From Aulostomus chinensis (lineage: Eukaryota; Chordata; Actinopteri; Syngnathiformes; Aulostomidae), in NCBI GenBank assembly GCA_037954235.1, contig JBBMOA010000018.1:12572501-12636500 (forward strand): 64,000 bases of DNA, read 5' to 3'. How positions within the stretch are numbered: the stretch's first letter is position 1; each line of letters begins with the position of its first letter. A model generated the notes under the pieces. The model saw only the letters and a list, made by a program, of their open reading frames with translations. It ran no database searches and was not told where the DNA came from. Made by a program: the position numbers and the translations under genes. Of the stretch, positions 62,791 to 64,000 are shown one piece after another.

Positions 62791-64000
62791 GCAAATGGGT
62801 TCTACTGAACCATCATTATCTTCTACAGAGGAAATCAAACTGCCAATTAGAAACACTGGAACAACCATAGTCTCCCTGCCTCACGACAGTAACATGATCA
62901 GTTCTGTCTGGGCCACTGGATTCTGCAGGGAAGGTAGAACAAACAGGAACCCGGCGCAGGCCTTACCTCTCTCATGATCTTGGCACTCGGCATGATCTAC
63001 CAGACCTTCATACAGGAAGTGTTTTCATGATCTGTCAGCAGCGTGTACACTTATTAAAGGACCATTAAGTGCGATTCCATTCCTACAGTTATTAATGGAC
63101 CTCGATTGGAAATTGATAAAAAAAAAATACTTTCCCCAAAATACAAGCAGTCTTTTCTGATGTACTTATGATTCACAAGTTTTTGAAAGAAAAAGTGGGA
63201 GATGTAGTAAATAGATTTAAAAAGCAGGCTGTTTTCCAGGGTTGGGGGGGTTGCCAAATATCGCATACATTTCAGAAAAAGTACAATAAAGCATTCTCTC
63301 TCGGCTCTCTGAAATAGCTTTAATTAAAAGCTGTCTTTGAGCATGGCCGGCCCCGGGTTAGACAGTGTCTCTCTGGCCTTTGGCTGTGTGTGTGTGCGTG
63401 CCTTGCAGCCAAGCAAGGAGATTTCTCTCTGACTCTGTCATTAAGTTAGCCTCGGGCTCCTGCACCTCAGCATCAGTAGAGACCTTAATGAAGTGTGGCT
63501 TCCTGCTCCAGCTCACAAGTTAAAGTACACCTGGGAGACTCAGGAGGGATGAAGAGGATTGAGGGAAGAAAGTGGGTGAATACAGGCTGGATACGATGAT
63601 GGGGAAAAGGGGAGCTCTTTTACAGTGTCCGAAGGGTGCTTTTAGTGAGGGATGATATCGTATTTAACGTCCTGTGGTCAGGAATCAGAAAACGAGGCCC
63701 AGTAGATAGCAAAGAGGTGTGACAGCTGCCTGATATAAAAGTAAGACATAGAGGGCTTATCAAGGGCCTCCGAGGAGAAATATCTATCCAAGCTACAAGT
63801 TAATCACCTGAGGAATATGTGAGTAGCATATTGTAGCTGTCAGACTCCGATATGATGAATGATCCAGATACAATCTCTACAACCAGCATGCAGAAACTCA
63901 CTTGTCTACATAACAACTGGCAAGACTAACTCCTTTTCTTGACTCATAACTGTGAGATCAGGGCTCTATTTTCTTTCTGCTGCCACCCGTTAGATATCAA
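62274..64000 (+). other. cacng1: Probable cacng1 intron 1 (start)
   Basis: No exon was recognised. Contains a (CA)n microsatellite at about 62751-62790. A candidate exon beginning after TTCTACAG near 62829 was considered, but its translation does not resemble the gamma-1 family. Confidence 0.5.
62751..62790. repeat. (CA)n microsatellite
   Basis: Nearly pure CA run with one CACG interruption. Confidence 0.95.

Noticed and set aside
62829..62935. Possible cacng1 exon 2 after TTCTACAG
   Set aside because: The translation (EIKLPIRNTGTT...) does not match the gamma-1 segment expected after CGPISLPG.

Overview
This window is eukaryotic nuclear DNA from a teleost fish, most likely a compact percomorph-type genome. 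The evidence is split genes with canonical GT/AG introns, abundant (CA)n, (CT)n and (ATT)n microsatellites, fish-type interspersed repeats, and proteins of clear fish type (beta-parvalbumins, AIMP2, calcium-channel gamma subunits). Species cannot be named from the sequence alone.

Layout. 1-5.7 kb is mostly unexplained, with one possible minus-strand first exon coding a signal peptide at about 5.2 kb. 6.2-7.3 kb holds a tRNA-like interspersed repeat and a decayed LINE reverse transcriptase. 8.0-24.2 kb is a tandem array of four parvalbumin genes, all on the plus strand, with near-identical exon plans (61/133/110/26 nt coding; 32 nt for the last exon of the first gene). The two central genes are typical muscle beta-parvalbumins. 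The fourth looks oncomodulin/thymic-like, and the first is more divergent. 24.4-31.2 kb is repeat-rich and contains a TTAA-flanked DNA element of about 1 kb enclosing a large hairpin with a transposase fragment. 31.5-34.2 kb is aimp2 (four exons). 37.0-39.2 kb is an apparently intact two-exon BED-finger/hAT transposase-like gene on the minus strand. 42.2-54.5 kb is cacng4 (four exons, complete, with a 9.2-kb first intron). 62.0 kb onward is the first coding exon of cacng1, whose remainder lies beyond the window.

How the genes fit together. Parvalbumins buffer cytosolic Ca2+ in fast muscle and sensory cells. CACNG1 is the skeletal-muscle Cav1.1 gamma subunit, and CACNG4 is a TARP/gamma subunit of AMPA receptors and L-type channels. 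The calcium theme is probably coincidental synteny: the oncomodulin-aimp2 neighbourhood corresponds to human 7p22, and cacng4-cacng1 corresponds to human 17q24. The second and fourth parvalbumin genes share a TATA box plus an upstream MEF2-type site. Four CTCF-like motifs lie around the parvalbumin array and aimp2.

No bacterial-type system, CRISPR array, rRNA or convincing tRNA gene was seen. The most unusual items are the intact hAT/BED gene with an intron inside its zinc finger, the nested hairpin/transposase element, two adjacent fold-back elements in a cacng4 intron, and the CTCF-like motif arrangement.
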